This document shows, piece after piece, positions 43,734 through 55,010 of a stretch of 64,000 nt of DNA (its first letter is position 1; each line of letters starts with the position of its first letter). Position numbers and translations under genes: made by a program. The stretch comes from Petunia secreta (lineage: Eukaryota; Streptophyta; Magnoliopsida; Solanales; Solanaceae), in the NCBI GenBank assembly GCA_029990175.1, contig JARKIP010000065.1:22918501-22982500 (forward strand). The letters run 5' to 3'. The notes beneath the pieces are model-generated. The model was not told where the DNA came from and did not search any database. It saw only the letters and a list, made by a program, of their open reading frames with translations.

Positions 43734-45956
43734 GTACAAGGAGCCATAAGGGAGGTTTGGAGGGAAATCAGAGTGGTGAGAAAGGTGCAAGTGAGAGGGA
43801 GTTATTTGAAGCTTACCTTCCGAGCAGTTTGGCTAAGATGGAGGCAATAGACACTCGAATCCAACACTTGGAGGATGAGATGGTTGAGAATGAGGCCGAG
43901 GGAAGAGATAGTATGAGTCGCACTATGGGTTATGGTATTGCTAGTAGTGGTGAAGTGAGGAAGTACCCAACTAGTGAAGGTACTATTGAGGGGATGTGTA
44001 ATGGGCGATACATAGATGGTCTCATGAGAGAAAGAGCGTGGTATCAATTCATAGGTTAGCCTTAATGGGAATCATGGGTATGTGCTTCAAGTGGATAATG
44101 GTGAAGCAAGTTGGATTAGTCATCTTGTAGTGAGAAGGTTGGGAATACCTTGTGTTAATGGAATGGCTAGGGTAGTTATGTCACAAAGGAACTTTGAAGA
44201 AGAAGTGGAGTGCAAAGTAGGTCCTTTAGTGGGATGTGATGTTATGTTGGGAAAGCCTTGGCTTTTCAATAGGTACTTCAAGCTCGCCCAAGAAGTGGTG
44301 GACGGCTACCATCCTCAAGCACAAGGGAATTTACAACTCCTTTTTCTTAAGAAAGAAGAGGTACAACCAAGCAAGCCCATGAACATGAGAAATGGAGGGA
44401 CCCATTGAGGTGAAGCCTTATGATTCAAAAAGTTCAATCAAGAAGTCCTACGGACATCAGAATTAGTGGGACGCCATTGAGGAGAAGTCCTACAATCACA
44501 AGAAATGGTGGGACCAGTGCAAGAAGAGGGTTGACATATGTCAACAAGGTGAACCCCATACCACAAGCTCCAAAGCAAAGTGGTTCACCTACAAAGAAGA
44601 AAGAGACATCAAGTGATGAGTCTCTTAGTCCTAGATTCCGGGTTGATGTTAAAGTCCACCTACTCCGGCTATATGTATTCATGGGCCTCGTCCCAACTCA
44701 CCCGAATTTGAGAGAGAAATGATTGAGAGGAGTACGGGAGTGACCGGTGACATTCCTCGAGTGGATAAAGGAGAGGATGTGTTGAGTGATGTGAGTGGGA
44801 TGTCACCCCCTGAATCTACACCCGACCTTGAAAAGAAAATGAGGGAAAAGAAAGAGGGAAAAAGAATTGTAAAGAGTGAGGACACCCCTTATTTTAACCC
44901 TAACCCTTTATCTTTTTCTTCTACTTGTGTGAACACTTGTGTAGGTACTCTTGAAGGCAAGCCAATGGAGCCTCAATCATCTTCCAAGAAGGACAAGGTG
45001 AAGAAAATCTTCAATGTGAGCTTCAAGGTGAAGAGCCAATTCAAGACACTTCAATTGCATTGAGTGAGCTAGATGGCCACTGAAAGGTATGTGAAAGCTC
45101 TTCCCTTGAACATATTACTTCTTTGTCTTATGATAGTGTTTGTGAACACTCAATACTAGTTGATGACTTGTATGATTACAATGTGTTTGCAACTAGTGAA
45201 GATTCGAATGGTCAACTTGCACTAGTTGAGAGGAATGATAAGCCACATCATGATGTGAGCTCGATTTTCATTGAACCTCTCTTTAGTGAAGATTGTGTAG
45301 TTGACCTTGATTGTGGAACTTGTTATGACACACCACCAATTTTCGATAAAGGGGAAGATGAGTTGAATGACTATTCTATTCTTTTCCTTGATGAATTGCT
45401 TGATAATGGTGGATCTAAGTGTCGTAGTGAGGATGGTTGTGACCTTGAGGAGTCTCTAGAGTGTGAGATGGATCGATTTGTTTTCGATGACTCCTCGAGT
45501 GTGAGTAAAGAACCTAGTCTTGATACCATGCTTTTGTGTGACCATGAATTTGAGGTGCATGCTTTTACCTTTCCATTGTTTGAAGATAATCTCATTTGTG
45601 GTAGCGAATTATATCGGACTAAGGTTGGTAGTAAGATAGAACCTCCATGGTGTGTAAAGTTAGAGTCTATGGATGATCCATTGTTTGGAACTCCAAGTTG
45701 GATGAATGGTCTTGATATTGGTTGTGTTGAACCATATTCTAGTAGTCCTAACCTTCATTGTGTGGACTATAATGATGAAGGACCAATTTTGGAGACCTTT
45801 ATTTGGAGTTTGCCTAGTGAGGAAGATTGTCTTAGAGATGGATTTGGAGGTAAGGAAGTCACTCTTGATTTGTGTAAGAGTGCTTCCAAGAAGGGGAGTG
45901 GAGTATTTGATGTTAGTTGCCAATTGAACTATATATTACTCCACCCCACATGTTGA
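43734..45956 (+). pseudogene. Long ORF of element I, multiply frameshifted
   Basis: Fragments in different frames. The first (to about 44059) has a heptad-like segment (MEAIDTRIQHLEDEMVENE, ATG at about 43838) and no DYGS-rich region. 44070-44408 holds a retropepsin-like domain with YVLQVDNGEASW, LGIPC and MLGKPW, that is D-N-G where an active enzyme has D-S/T-G. 44420-45063 holds TRSPT, TSSDES and REKKEGKR. 45123-45956 is the acidic tail (HHDVSSIFIEPL, CYDTPP). At least three frameshifts. Its start is uncertain. It shows that the C-terminal two thirds can be joined to a different N-terminus. Confidence 0.75.
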
Positions 45957-46320
45957 TGACACCTTGGGTGTTGAGAATGCCAAAGCCAATGAGTCACATT
46001 GTGATGCTAATGCATTGAAGGCTTGGTGTGTTGACCATAGGCTTGGAGGTCATACGGAACTTAGTTGCTTAATCTTGCATGTTCCATATCTTATTGATCT
46101 CTTTGTTTGTTGTGGTAGTACGTGCTTGTCATTGCTGAGCTAAGAACTTGTTGTTTCCTTTGGAGGAATAAGCTTTTTGATTGGTATTGACCCTTAGCTC
46201 TATCACAAGAGTGTGTTTTCCACACTACTTGCACTAACCTACTCTTGTAGTAGGAGATTTTGGTTGTGCTTTTCTTTCGTTGTAGGTCTTGATGGTTTGA
46301 TTTCGAGGAAGAAATCCTTT

Positions 46321-46334
46321 CAAGAAGGGGAGGA
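46321..46334 (+). other. Element I polypurine tract
   Basis: CAAGAAGGGGAGGA before the LTR; upstream GATTTCGAGGAAGAAATCC. Confidence 0.87.
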
Positions 46335-47060
46335 TGATACGGGTCAAATTTAGCTTCAAGCACTGACCATCAAGAGCTGGGATTGAAGGATGCAAAGGAC
46401 GAGAGATCAAGAGCATCGGAGAAGAGTTCGGGAGCATTTTGAAGATCGAAGCGTTAGCTCCAGGCCCAGGCGCCCCGCCCAGGCAAAGCAGGCGCTCGCC
46501 CAAGTAGGGAGCAGCCTAGGCGCTCCGTCTCCATAGTGGGCACTCCGCCCTATCGACTCCACTGCCCAAATTGGGGCAAGTCCAGGCGCTCCGCGTCCTT
46601 TCCAGGTGCTCCGCCTAGTTGACTAGCATTCCGAGATTTTATTCTAGTTATTTACTACTTTGGCCCTACGTGGCCTATTATGTATAATAAACTTGTAGGG
46701 GCTTTTATGTCATTTCATTAGGAGTGTGGAACATCTATAAATAATACACTTAGTCATTTTATTTCATCAGCTTGTTTAGATTTGAAGAATAGACATAGAA
46801 AGAGAGGCAAGGCCTTCTTCTTGTTGAAGCTTGAAGCTTCGGATTATCTCTTTGCTTGGAACCTATGGAGATTCGTCACTAGTACGGACTCATTGTATGG
46901 TTCAAGTTTTCCTTCCTCTCTCGGATATATATTCATGGTTTGAATCGTTTATCCATTCTTTTCTTCTATTTTTGTACTTCCCCGTCCCTATTTTCTTGTC
47001 ATCTTATGATTATTGCTTCCGCATCTTAGTTTATCGCTTCCGCCTATTTGATTCTTATCA
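46335..47060 (+). repeat. Element I 3' LTR
   Basis: Homologous to 41968-42674 over its length; TATAAATA at 46736-46743. Ends GATTCTTATCA, then joins 47061 without a target duplication. Confidence 0.85.
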
Positions 47061-47665
47061 GTTGCATAGATTGATTCATTCTTTATTCTATTTCTATTCT
47101 CCCCCATCCCTATTTTCCTTCTATCGTGTTTACTTTTTTGCTTCCGTTACTTGCTATTCGCTTTCGTGATTTGGCCCGTATCATCTTGGTATCTGAGCAC
47201 GGATCGGGTGTTGTTCCTACAAACCCTCGATCATTGTTCATCCTATCTTTACTTATTGTTATTGTGTTTATGTTCTTGAGAAAAGAAGAAAAAACAAAAA
47301 AATTGAAAAAGTAAAAAAAAAAATCATGTTATGGATTGGATTCGATTACCCATTGATTGTTTGATATCGGGGATCGATCTATGATTTTTACTCGTTGATT
47401 TGGTACCCTTGTTTCATGATTTGGTGTTGAAAATTAAAAGTTGAAAAAAACCAAAAACCCCAAAATTGAAAAACCCCTTGAATTTGATTGAAATTTCTCT
47501 ATTTGGATTCGTTATGGATTGGGTGTTGTAAATACCTGGGGGATTGATTGGAGTAGTTGAAAACACCATTGGGTACCTTCGGATTGGGAAAAAACACCTT
47601 GGAACATCGAAATTTGGGTGCAAAAGGGCCAAAAACCCGTTTTCGGACTGTGCTGAAAACCCCAG

Positions 47666-47757
47666 TAGGCGGGGCGCCCAAAAAACAGGCGGGGGCGCCT
47701 AGTAAACTCTCTGAAAATTAGTAGGCGGACCGCCCACTTACAGAGGCGGACCGCCCA
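47666..47757 (+). repeat. Leader mini-hairpins, element J
   Basis: AGGCGGGGCGCCC, AGGCGGGGGCGCCT (4-nt loop), and two AGGCGGACCGCCC. Loops GGG and GAC. Confidence 0.72.
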
Positions 47758-47824
47758 CTCCGGGGGTGACTCCGTTTGGCTTCGTTTCGTGTATTTTTGT
47801 GTTTCGAATGTTTTCGTACCTCTT

Positions 47825-47869
47825 GGTTAGTGTTTCTAGGGTATTAGTCCTACTTTATTAACACTAATC
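47825..47869 (+). promoter_or_regulatory. Conserved leader hairpin, element J
   Basis: GGTTAGTGTT (47825-47834) pairs with AACACTAATC (47860-47869), ten pairs with one G-U. CCTACT at 47849-47854. Confidence 0.67.
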
Positions 47870-48213
47870 TTTGATTCCTTAGGGTATTGTGTGTCTTGAA
47901 GTCTTTACTTAAAGTCGTAGAACTCGCTTATTTCAAGTGCGTATTAAAATAGCTTCCATACATCGAGTCACTTAAACTCCATTCCGAACCATTACTTGGG
48001 TGCATTAGTTGATTGATCTTGCCATTTGTGATTACTAAGAGACAAGAAGGTCTTGAGTGGAAAAAGGCTCGAGTGGTGAGAACAATAGAGTGATGTCACA
48101 AAAGCCAACAACCTTGAGTATATACACGAGCGGAAAGAAAATTGAGTGTCATCTTTTGAGTGATACACGTGAGGGAATGAATTTGTGAGGTCCTTTACTC
48201 TTGTGATACAACT

Positions 48214-50898
48214 ATGGCATCGGATGACGATTGTGGAGGGTATGACTCATGCGGAGATGATGGAGACTATGGTTCCTATGATGGTGATTATGGGTATTGC
48301 TATGACGATTCGGGGAACCAAGGATCATATGATGAAGAAGCGGGTCACTATGTTGATTACGAAGATGAAGAAGACTATGGAGCTTACGAAGACGAAGGTG
48401 AAGAATCTTATGCTCCAAGTCAAGAATATGAAGATAGTGACGCTTCAAGGTATGATGATCCTACTTACTCTTCTTGTGGTGAATTTGAATATGATGATAG
48501 TGACGTAGAGAGAATGGATGATGAGAATTGTTCATTTTTATCTTCTCTTGGTGTTGCTAATGGTGAGCAAGGGAGTAGTAGAGGTCCTTCCATTAGTATG
48601 GGAGGAGGTGGTGGTTGTTCCATGGGAAGGGAGAAGCTTACCTATTCCACTTATGCTAAACAGCTTGATGCTCCTAACTCCCATGTGAAGGGTGGAATGA
48701 GAAGTGTTGCTCTTACTGTTACAGGGGTGCATTGCTGTAGTAGTGGTGGTGCTAAGAGCTATGGAACCAAGGCGAGAAGCAATTATGTGTTCCATAGTGG
48801 TAGTCCTTCCTCGACTTTCAACAATACTTCTAATGTTGGAAGAGTGACGGGAAGTGGATGTTATCCTAGTGGTGATGCTAGGGGAGGAGGGATGAGGAAG
48901 ACTCAATTTGAGGGTGATGTTTTTCTTGAACTTCCAAGTTCTTACTTGGATGATCCTATACGGAACTTGGGTCTAAAGAGGTTCCTTGTTGAGGTGGAAC
49001 GTAATGGAGGGTACTTGCTCAAGATTGGTAGCACCGATGCCAATTGCATTAGTACCTCGGTGGTTGATGAGTTAAGGCTACCTTGCTATGCCCTAGAGCA
49101 TCCTTATGAGTACCTCGGAGTGTGGGTTTCCAAGCAAGTTCGAGTGTGCATATCTCATAAGAGTTATTGAGGTTATGTGTGGTCCGATGTGTATTCCATG
49201 AAGCATTGTCATGTGTGGCTAGGTAAGCCATGGTTGCAAGGCAAGAAGGTGCGATATGGTATTGAGTGTGATAGGTATTATGTGAGCAAGGGCCAAAGGA
49301 CTTTTGACTTTGAGCCTCTTAGGGCAAAGATCAAGTCACCTCCTAGTATACCTTTTAGGCCTATGCAAAAGGAAAAGTAGCAAGAACCTCATCCTATGCT
49401 TGAAAGAGTGCAAACAAGAAGTCCTACAATCACAAGCAATGGTGGGACTAGTGCAAGAAAAGAGTTGACAATTGTCAACAAGGTGAACCTCGAACCACAA
49501 GCTCCCAAACCAAGTGGTTCACCAACAAAGAAGAAAGAGACCTCAAGTGATGAGTCTCTTAGTCCTAGATTCCAGGTTGATATTAAGAGTCCACCTACTC
49601 CGGCTATGGGTATTCTTGGGCCTCGTCCCAATTCAACCGAATTTGAGAGACAAAAGATTGAGAGGAGTAAGGGAGTGACCGGTGACATTCCTCGAGTGAA
49701 AAAATGAAAGGATGTGTTGAGTGATGTGAGTGGAATGTCACCACCCGAGTCTACACCAATCCTTGAAAAGAAAATGAGGGAAAAGAAAGAGGGAAAAAGA
49801 ATAATTGAGAGTGAGGACACCCCTTATTCTAACCTTAACCCTTTGTATTTTTCTTCTACTTGTGTTAGCTCTTGTGTAGGTACTCTTGGAGGCAAACCAA
49901 TGGAGCCTCAATCATGTTCCAAATTGGAAGGACAAGGTGAAGGAAATCTTCAATGTGAGCTTCAAGGTGAAGAAACAATTCAAGACACTTCAAGTGCATT
50001 GAGTGAGCAAAATGGCCACTCAAAGGTATATGAAAGTTCTTCCCTTGAACATGTTACTTCCTTGTCATCTGTTAGTATTTGTGAAGTTTCTATACTAGTT
50101 GATGAGTTATGTGACTATAATATGTTTGCAACTAGTGTAGAGTCGTTTGGTCAACTTGTGTGTGATTGTGAACCACTAGTTGAGAGGGATGATAAACCAC
50201 ATCATGATGTGAGCTCGGTTTTCATTGAACCTCTCATTAGTGAAGAATGTGAAGTTGACCTTGCTTGTGAACCTTGTTATGACACCCCACCTATATTGGA
50301 TAAATGGGAAGATGAGTTGAATGAATACACTATTCTTTCCCTTGATGAGTTGCTTGGTAATGGTGGACCACTATGTCGTAGTGAGGATGGTTGTGACCTT
50401 GAGGAGTCTCTAGAGTGTGAGATGGATCGATTTGTTTTCGATGACTCCTCGGGTATGAGTGAAGAACATACCATGCTTTTATGTGACCATGAATTTGAGG
50501 TGCATGCTTTTACATTTCCATTATATGAAGATAATCTCATTTGTGGTAGCGAATTGTATCGGACTAGGATTGATAGTAAAATAGAACCTCCATGGTATGT
50601 AAAGATAGACTCTAAGGATGATCCACTGTTTGGAACTCCAAGTGGGATGAGTGGTCTTGATATTGGTTGTGTTGAACAATCCTCTAGTAGTCCTAGCCTT
50701 CATTGTGTAGTCTATAATGATGAAGGGCCGATTTTGGAGACCTTCCTTTGGAATTTGCCAAGTGAGGGAGATTGTCTTAGAGATGGATTTGGAGGTGAGG
50801 AAGCCACTCTTGGTGTATGTAAAAGTTCTTCCAAGAAGGGGAGTGGAGTATTTAATGTTAGTTGCCAATTGAACTATTTTGTTTACTCCAACCCATAA
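48214..50898 (+). pseudogene. Long ORF of element J with three in-frame stops
   Basis: ATG at 48214 (MASDDDCGGYDSCGDD). A single frame of 895 codons to 50898, interrupted by TGA at 49168-49170, TAG at 49378-49380 and TGA at 49705-49707. The end at 50898 is also early relative to A. N-terminus acidic and DYGS-rich; retropepsin-like domain at about 48960-49330 with I-G-S-T-D in place of the active site and LGKPW; TSSDES at about 49540; REKKEGKR at about 49776; HHDVSSVFIEPL at about 50200. Co-linear with A and C without frameshift. Confidence 0.8.
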
Positions 50899-51266
50899 GT
50901 TGATCACACCTTGGGTGTTGAGCTTGCCAAAGCCAATGTATCAGATTGTGATAATATTAGTTTGAAGGCTTGGTTTGTTGGTCATAAGCTTAGGGGTCAT
51001 AGGGATCTTGATTGCTATATCTTGCATTTTCCATATCCTATTGATCTCTTTGCTTATTCTTGTGTTGGGTGCAGTTTCCTTTAGAGTCAAGTACTTGTTG
51101 TTTCCTTTGGAGACATAAGTTTTTTACTTGTTATTGATGCTTGGCTCTATCACAAGAGTATATTTTCCCACACTTTTGGCACTAACCTACTCTTGTAGTG
51201 GGAAGCTTTGTTTGTGCTTGCTTTGAATATAGGCTTGATGGTTTGATTTCGAGGACGAAATTCTTT

Positions 51267-51280
51267 CAAGAAGGGGAGGA
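51267..51280 (+). other. Element J polypurine tract
   Basis: CAAGAAGGGGAGGA before the LTR; upstream GATTTCGAGGACGAAATTC. Confidence 0.87.
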
Positions 51281-52081
51281 TGATGCGGGGCAAATTGGAG
51301 CCAAAGCGCCAACCATTAAGAGCCAAGCGTGAGAGCACAAAGGATCCAAGACAAAGGCACCGGAGGAGGGTTCGAGAGTGATATGGAGTCATGGACCTGA
51401 GCGCCAATGAAGGAGGAACACTTAGAGTCCATTTTGAGCCGTTTCCGAGCCTCCCAGGAAGGGGGCGGACCGCTCACTGGACTAGGCCGACCGCCTAGTG
51501 ACTGCACCACTCTCTGGACTTTGGGCCGTCAATAAAAGGGGCGGACCGCCTACTTTTTGGGCGGACCGCGTACTTTGGAGGGTCGAGTGCCTACTCTGGG
51601 CGCCTACTCTGCAGGGTGGGGCGCCTACTCTGCTATTTGGGGTGCTTGTTTTGCCTAGTTTTGGACGGGATTTTGACATGTAATCCCTATTTTGACCCTG
51701 CGAGGCTTGTAATATTTTTATATCATTTGAGGGCTTTTTAGACATTACATTAGGAGTGTGGAACACCTATAAATACCACACTTAGTCATTTTATTTGATT
51801 AGCTAGTTTGGAAGATAGAATTGAGAAGATAGAATAGGCTTGGCCATTCTTGTTGAAGCTTGAGCTTCGTGTATCTCTTACCTTGAATCCATGGTGGATC
51901 ACCGCTAGTGTGACTCCCGTTTAATGGTTCAAGTCTCTCCTCCCTTTTGAATCAATCTATGTGTTTAGTTTGATTCATTCTTTCTTCTATTTCTATTCTC
52001 CCCATCCCTATTTTCCTTCTATCGTGTTTACTTTGTTGCTTCCGTTACTTATTATTCGCTTCCATGATTTGACCTGTATCA
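51281..52081 (+). repeat. Element J 3' LTR, hybrid type
   Basis: Begins TGATGCGGGGCAAATTGG, as in A and C, but ends GATTTGACCTGTATCA, the I-type end. TATAAATA at 51768-51775. Mini-hairpin array at 51462-51640, loop GAC. Confidence 0.87.
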
Positions 52082-52089
52082 TCTCAAGA

Positions 52090-52365
52090 TGATACAGGTC
52101 AAATCACGGAAGCGAATAACAAGTAACAGAAGCGATAGACTAACACGAGATCGAAGAAATAAGGGATTGAGAAGAACAGAAATAGAAGAAAGAACGAATC
52201 GAACTAACGAATAGATTGATTCAAAAGGGAGAAGAGACATGAACCATTAAACGTGGTCACGCTAGCGGTGATCCACCATGGATTCCAAGTAAGAGATACA
52301 TGAAACCAATGCTCCAACAAGAAGGACCTAGTCTCTTCTAAAGTCTAATCTTCAATCTCAAATCT
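52090..52365 (-). repeat. K: R-U5 portion of an LTR, head to head with element J
   Basis: The reverse complement ends GATTTGACCTGTATCA and aligns with about 51805-52081, the R-U5 of J. U3 and almost all internal DNA are missing. It joins a 20-bp PBS-proximal leader stub (52366-52385) and then LTR L. It forms a large imperfect inverted repeat with the end of J, separated by only 8 bp (52082-52089). Confidence 0.8.
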
Positions 52366-52371
52366 GGCCTT

Positions 52372-52383
52372 GCTCTGATACCA
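52372..52383 (-). other. Primer-binding site of the K/L remnant
   Basis: TGGTATCAGAGC on the minus strand, two nt from LTR L, showing that L was a 5' LTR. Confidence 0.85.
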
Positions 52384-52385
52384 AC

Positions 52386-52948
52386 TGATACAATGGAAAA
52401 TACGCGGAAGCTAAACACGATACAAATAATGCGGAAGCGATAAAGATAACAAGAAATCGAGACTAGGAAGGCAAGAAATTAGAAGAAAGAATTGAATTCA
52501 ACTCACATGCGTTGATTGAATTCAAAAGGGAGAAGGAAAACTCGAACCATACAAGGAATTCACACTAGCGATGAATCTCCATAGGTTCCAAGCCTCGGGC
52601 TTCAACAAGAAAGGCTCGGCCTTCTCTTAATTCTCTCTTCTCAAATTCTATGTTCAAAGCTAACTTATGAAGAAAATAGCTAAGGTTCCTATTTATAGTC
52701 TTTCCTACGACAATGTGAAATGACTAAAATGCCCATGGGTTGGGTCAAGACATACAAGCCACTTAAGGGCAAAATAGGAATTACACCACAAAAACAAGTC
52801 TCGAAACATTCCAGAACTAGGCGCCCTGCCTGATGCTGAAAAGAGGGGAGTAGGCGCCCCGCCTAAAAAGTGGGTGGTCCGCCCCTTTTATGGGCGGTCT
52901 AAAGTTCTGAGGCTTCAACATCAACTAGGCGGTCCGCCTCTTCCTTAC
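52386..52948 (-). repeat. L: truncated LTR of the A/C family
   Basis: Starts TGATACAATGGAAAATACGCGG. TATA box (minus) at 52690-52697. Mini-hairpins between about 52822 and 52940 (loops CCC, GTC). The distal half of U3 is missing. Its R-U5 is closest to that of the 3' LTR of C. Confidence 0.8.
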
Positions 52949-54245
52949 ACAATGTCTTTATCACTTTTCAGTGACATTCAACTCCTCGTCTCTTGCTTAA
53001 ACAAAGCTTCGGTCGTTTGACCAAAATCCTTGCCTTGACTGCTACATAAAGTACTTGGGAAATCTCTTGTGAAATTTGCGCCCTCTATCGCAACCTCCAA
53101 ATTCAAGCGCTAATCCATCATCCACGGTCTAGGCTTTCCCTTACGCTCATGTGTCATTTTTTCTTCAAGTCTTTGCTATCATGCCCACACTATTTTGTGC
53201 ATTTCACTACTTTGTTAAGGTTGCCTTGCGCTTGAACACTGAAATCGGTCAAGAATCTGCATTCGAAAAATCCGAAATAACAAGCCGAACTGAAAACGTT
53301 TCCCCTACAACAAAGTCCTTTGAACCATCAGCATATGACACCAAGAGTATTCAGAAAATCCCACTACCGTACAACCTACATTATGCTCACACGAGAGTCA
53401 CAATAAAGAAATCTAATCACTACACAACCAAGCTCACAACTTCACACTGCACCTAAACTCACACAATAAACAACCCACCTCCGTCAAGACTTCCAACTAC
53501 AACCCTGTCAGGCTCAACACAATCAAAGACATACCGAAAAGACAAAACCTCACACCTTTGTTCCTTTAGCCCAATCAAATGACAATTCAATCACTAGACA
53601 AACTACTCCCTAGATACCCACTCATAAATTCGATCCATAAGGTCTACACTCGTAACTCAAAAATGCCATACCACAAAATATCCAACATTAGAAAATAAAG
53701 TTCGAATTCTGATTTACCAAAGCAAGACAACTGTACAACAAGAACCAACAAAGGGAAACTGCAACTCCAAAACCACAAACACACTTTTGACAAAGGCCAA
53801 TCTATCAAATTTAGCTCCGTGACTTTCGAAAAGAAAGGGGTGAAACACGAAAACATCCCGTCATAACCTAAAAACAAATACTATTTTTGACACCCTTTGG
53901 CAAAATCCAAATATCAAATTCCAGTCTGAGTATGCAAAATATCCGCATACTCATAGTCATCAATACATCCAATCGTCAGACTAAAGGACGAATGCAGATT
54001 TTAGCCAATACATTTGTGTTCCGTGCAATGCAACCACCTTCTCTCGGTGATTTGTCATAAACAATAAACTGGGGCAGAGTTTTTAAGGACCTTCTCAAAA
54101 TTTCAAAAGACGCGAACTTGACACTGGGACAGAAATTTTTGAGGTCTCCTAAAAAATTTCAAAAAACGTCCGTACAATAGCAACATGATAGGCTCCTTAG
54201 CACATCGCATGACATAACAATAGCATTCTACTTGTTGCACTTCAC
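52949..54245 (+). other. G2 Tat/Ogre 3' region before the minisatellite
   Basis: No convincing coding potential. A pair of related units (ACTGGGGCAGAGTTTTTAAGG near 54068 and ACTGGGACAGAAATTTTTGAGG near 54122), each followed by TTTCAAAA, resembles the tail of Tat/Ogre elements. The rest is unassigned. Confidence 0.5.
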
Positions 54246-54249
54246 TCTT

Positions 54250-55010
54250 GATGCATCGATTGAGGGTACACAGCTTGATATCAAATTTTGAACTTTTATT
54301 TGCGGAGGGTACGCAGCCCAAAGCGTTGATTGAAGGTACACAACCCGATATCGATTTTTCAATTAAATTTGCTGAGGGTACACAGGCCGAAGCATCGATT
54401 GAGAGTACACAGCCCAATATCGATTTGCATTTAAATTTACAAAGGGTATACAGCCCGAAGCATCGATTGAGAGTACACAGCCCGATATCAATTTAAATTT
54501 AAATTTACTAAGGGTACACAATCCGAAGCGTCGATTGAGGGTTCACAGCCCGATATCAATTTGCATTTAAATTTGTTCAGGGTACACAGCCCGAAACATT
54601 GATTGAGGGTACACAGTACGATATCGATTTGCATTTAAATTTGCTGAGGGTACACAGCCCGATATCGATTTGTTATTTAAATTTTTTGAGGGTACATAGC
54701 CCGAAGCGTCGATTGAGGGTAAACAACCCGATATTGATTTGTCATTTAAATTTGTTGAGGGTAAACAGCCCGATATTGATTTTTCATTTAAATTTGTTGA
54801 GGGTACACAGCCTGAAGCGTTGATTGAGAGTACACAGCCCGATATCGATTTGCATTTAAATTCGATAAGGATACACAGCCCAAAGCGTCTATTGAGAGTA
54901 CACAGCCCGATATTGATTTGCATTTAAATCTACTGAGGGTACACAGCCCGAAGCGTCGACGGAGGGTACACAGCCCGATGTAGAAACTGACACCGTAGAG
55001 GGTACACAGC
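54250..55010 (+). repeat. Minisatellite in the 3' UTR of G2
   Basis: About ten copies of a unit near 68 bp that alternates GAGGGTACACAGCCCGAAGC plus GTCGATT with GAGGGTACACAGCCCGATAT plus CGATTTGCATTTAAATTTGCT. The GGGTACACAGCCCGA core matches the GGGTAGACAGCCCGA core of the array at 1-590, but the spacers differ completely. Confidence 0.88.

Larger units (their letters stand above)
41968..47060 (+). mobile_element. Element I: non-autonomous relative of A/C with a decayed ORF
   Basis: LTRs at 41968-42674 (707 bp) and 46335-47060 (726 bp), TGATACGGGTC...TATCA, PBS at 42678-42689, PPT at 46321-46334. No TSD: TGAGA precedes it and GTTGC follows it. The right LTR runs directly into the tail of the LTR of J. 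The ORF shares the central and C-terminal parts with A, C and J but not the acidic N-terminus. Confidence 0.85.
47061..52081 (+). mobile_element. Element J: non-autonomous relative of A/C, 5' LTR truncated
   Basis: Only the last 123 bp of the 5' LTR remain (47061-47183), followed by PBS-like TGGTATCTGAGC (47187-47198, one mismatch), leader, ORF, PPT and a full 3' LTR (51281-52081). The missing LTR part is replaced by the right LTR of I, suggesting deletion or recombination between two related elements. Confidence 0.83.

Noticed and set aside
41963..52086. TGAGA before element I and TCTCA after element J as an inverted TSD
   Set aside because: Target duplications are direct, not inverted; a 5-bp match is likely by chance, and the AAGA/TCTTG next to K can be read as a PBS-flank remnant.
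53151..53456. ORF of 101 aa in the G2 3' region
   Set aside because: Not recognised, no homologue elsewhere in the window and no supporting context.
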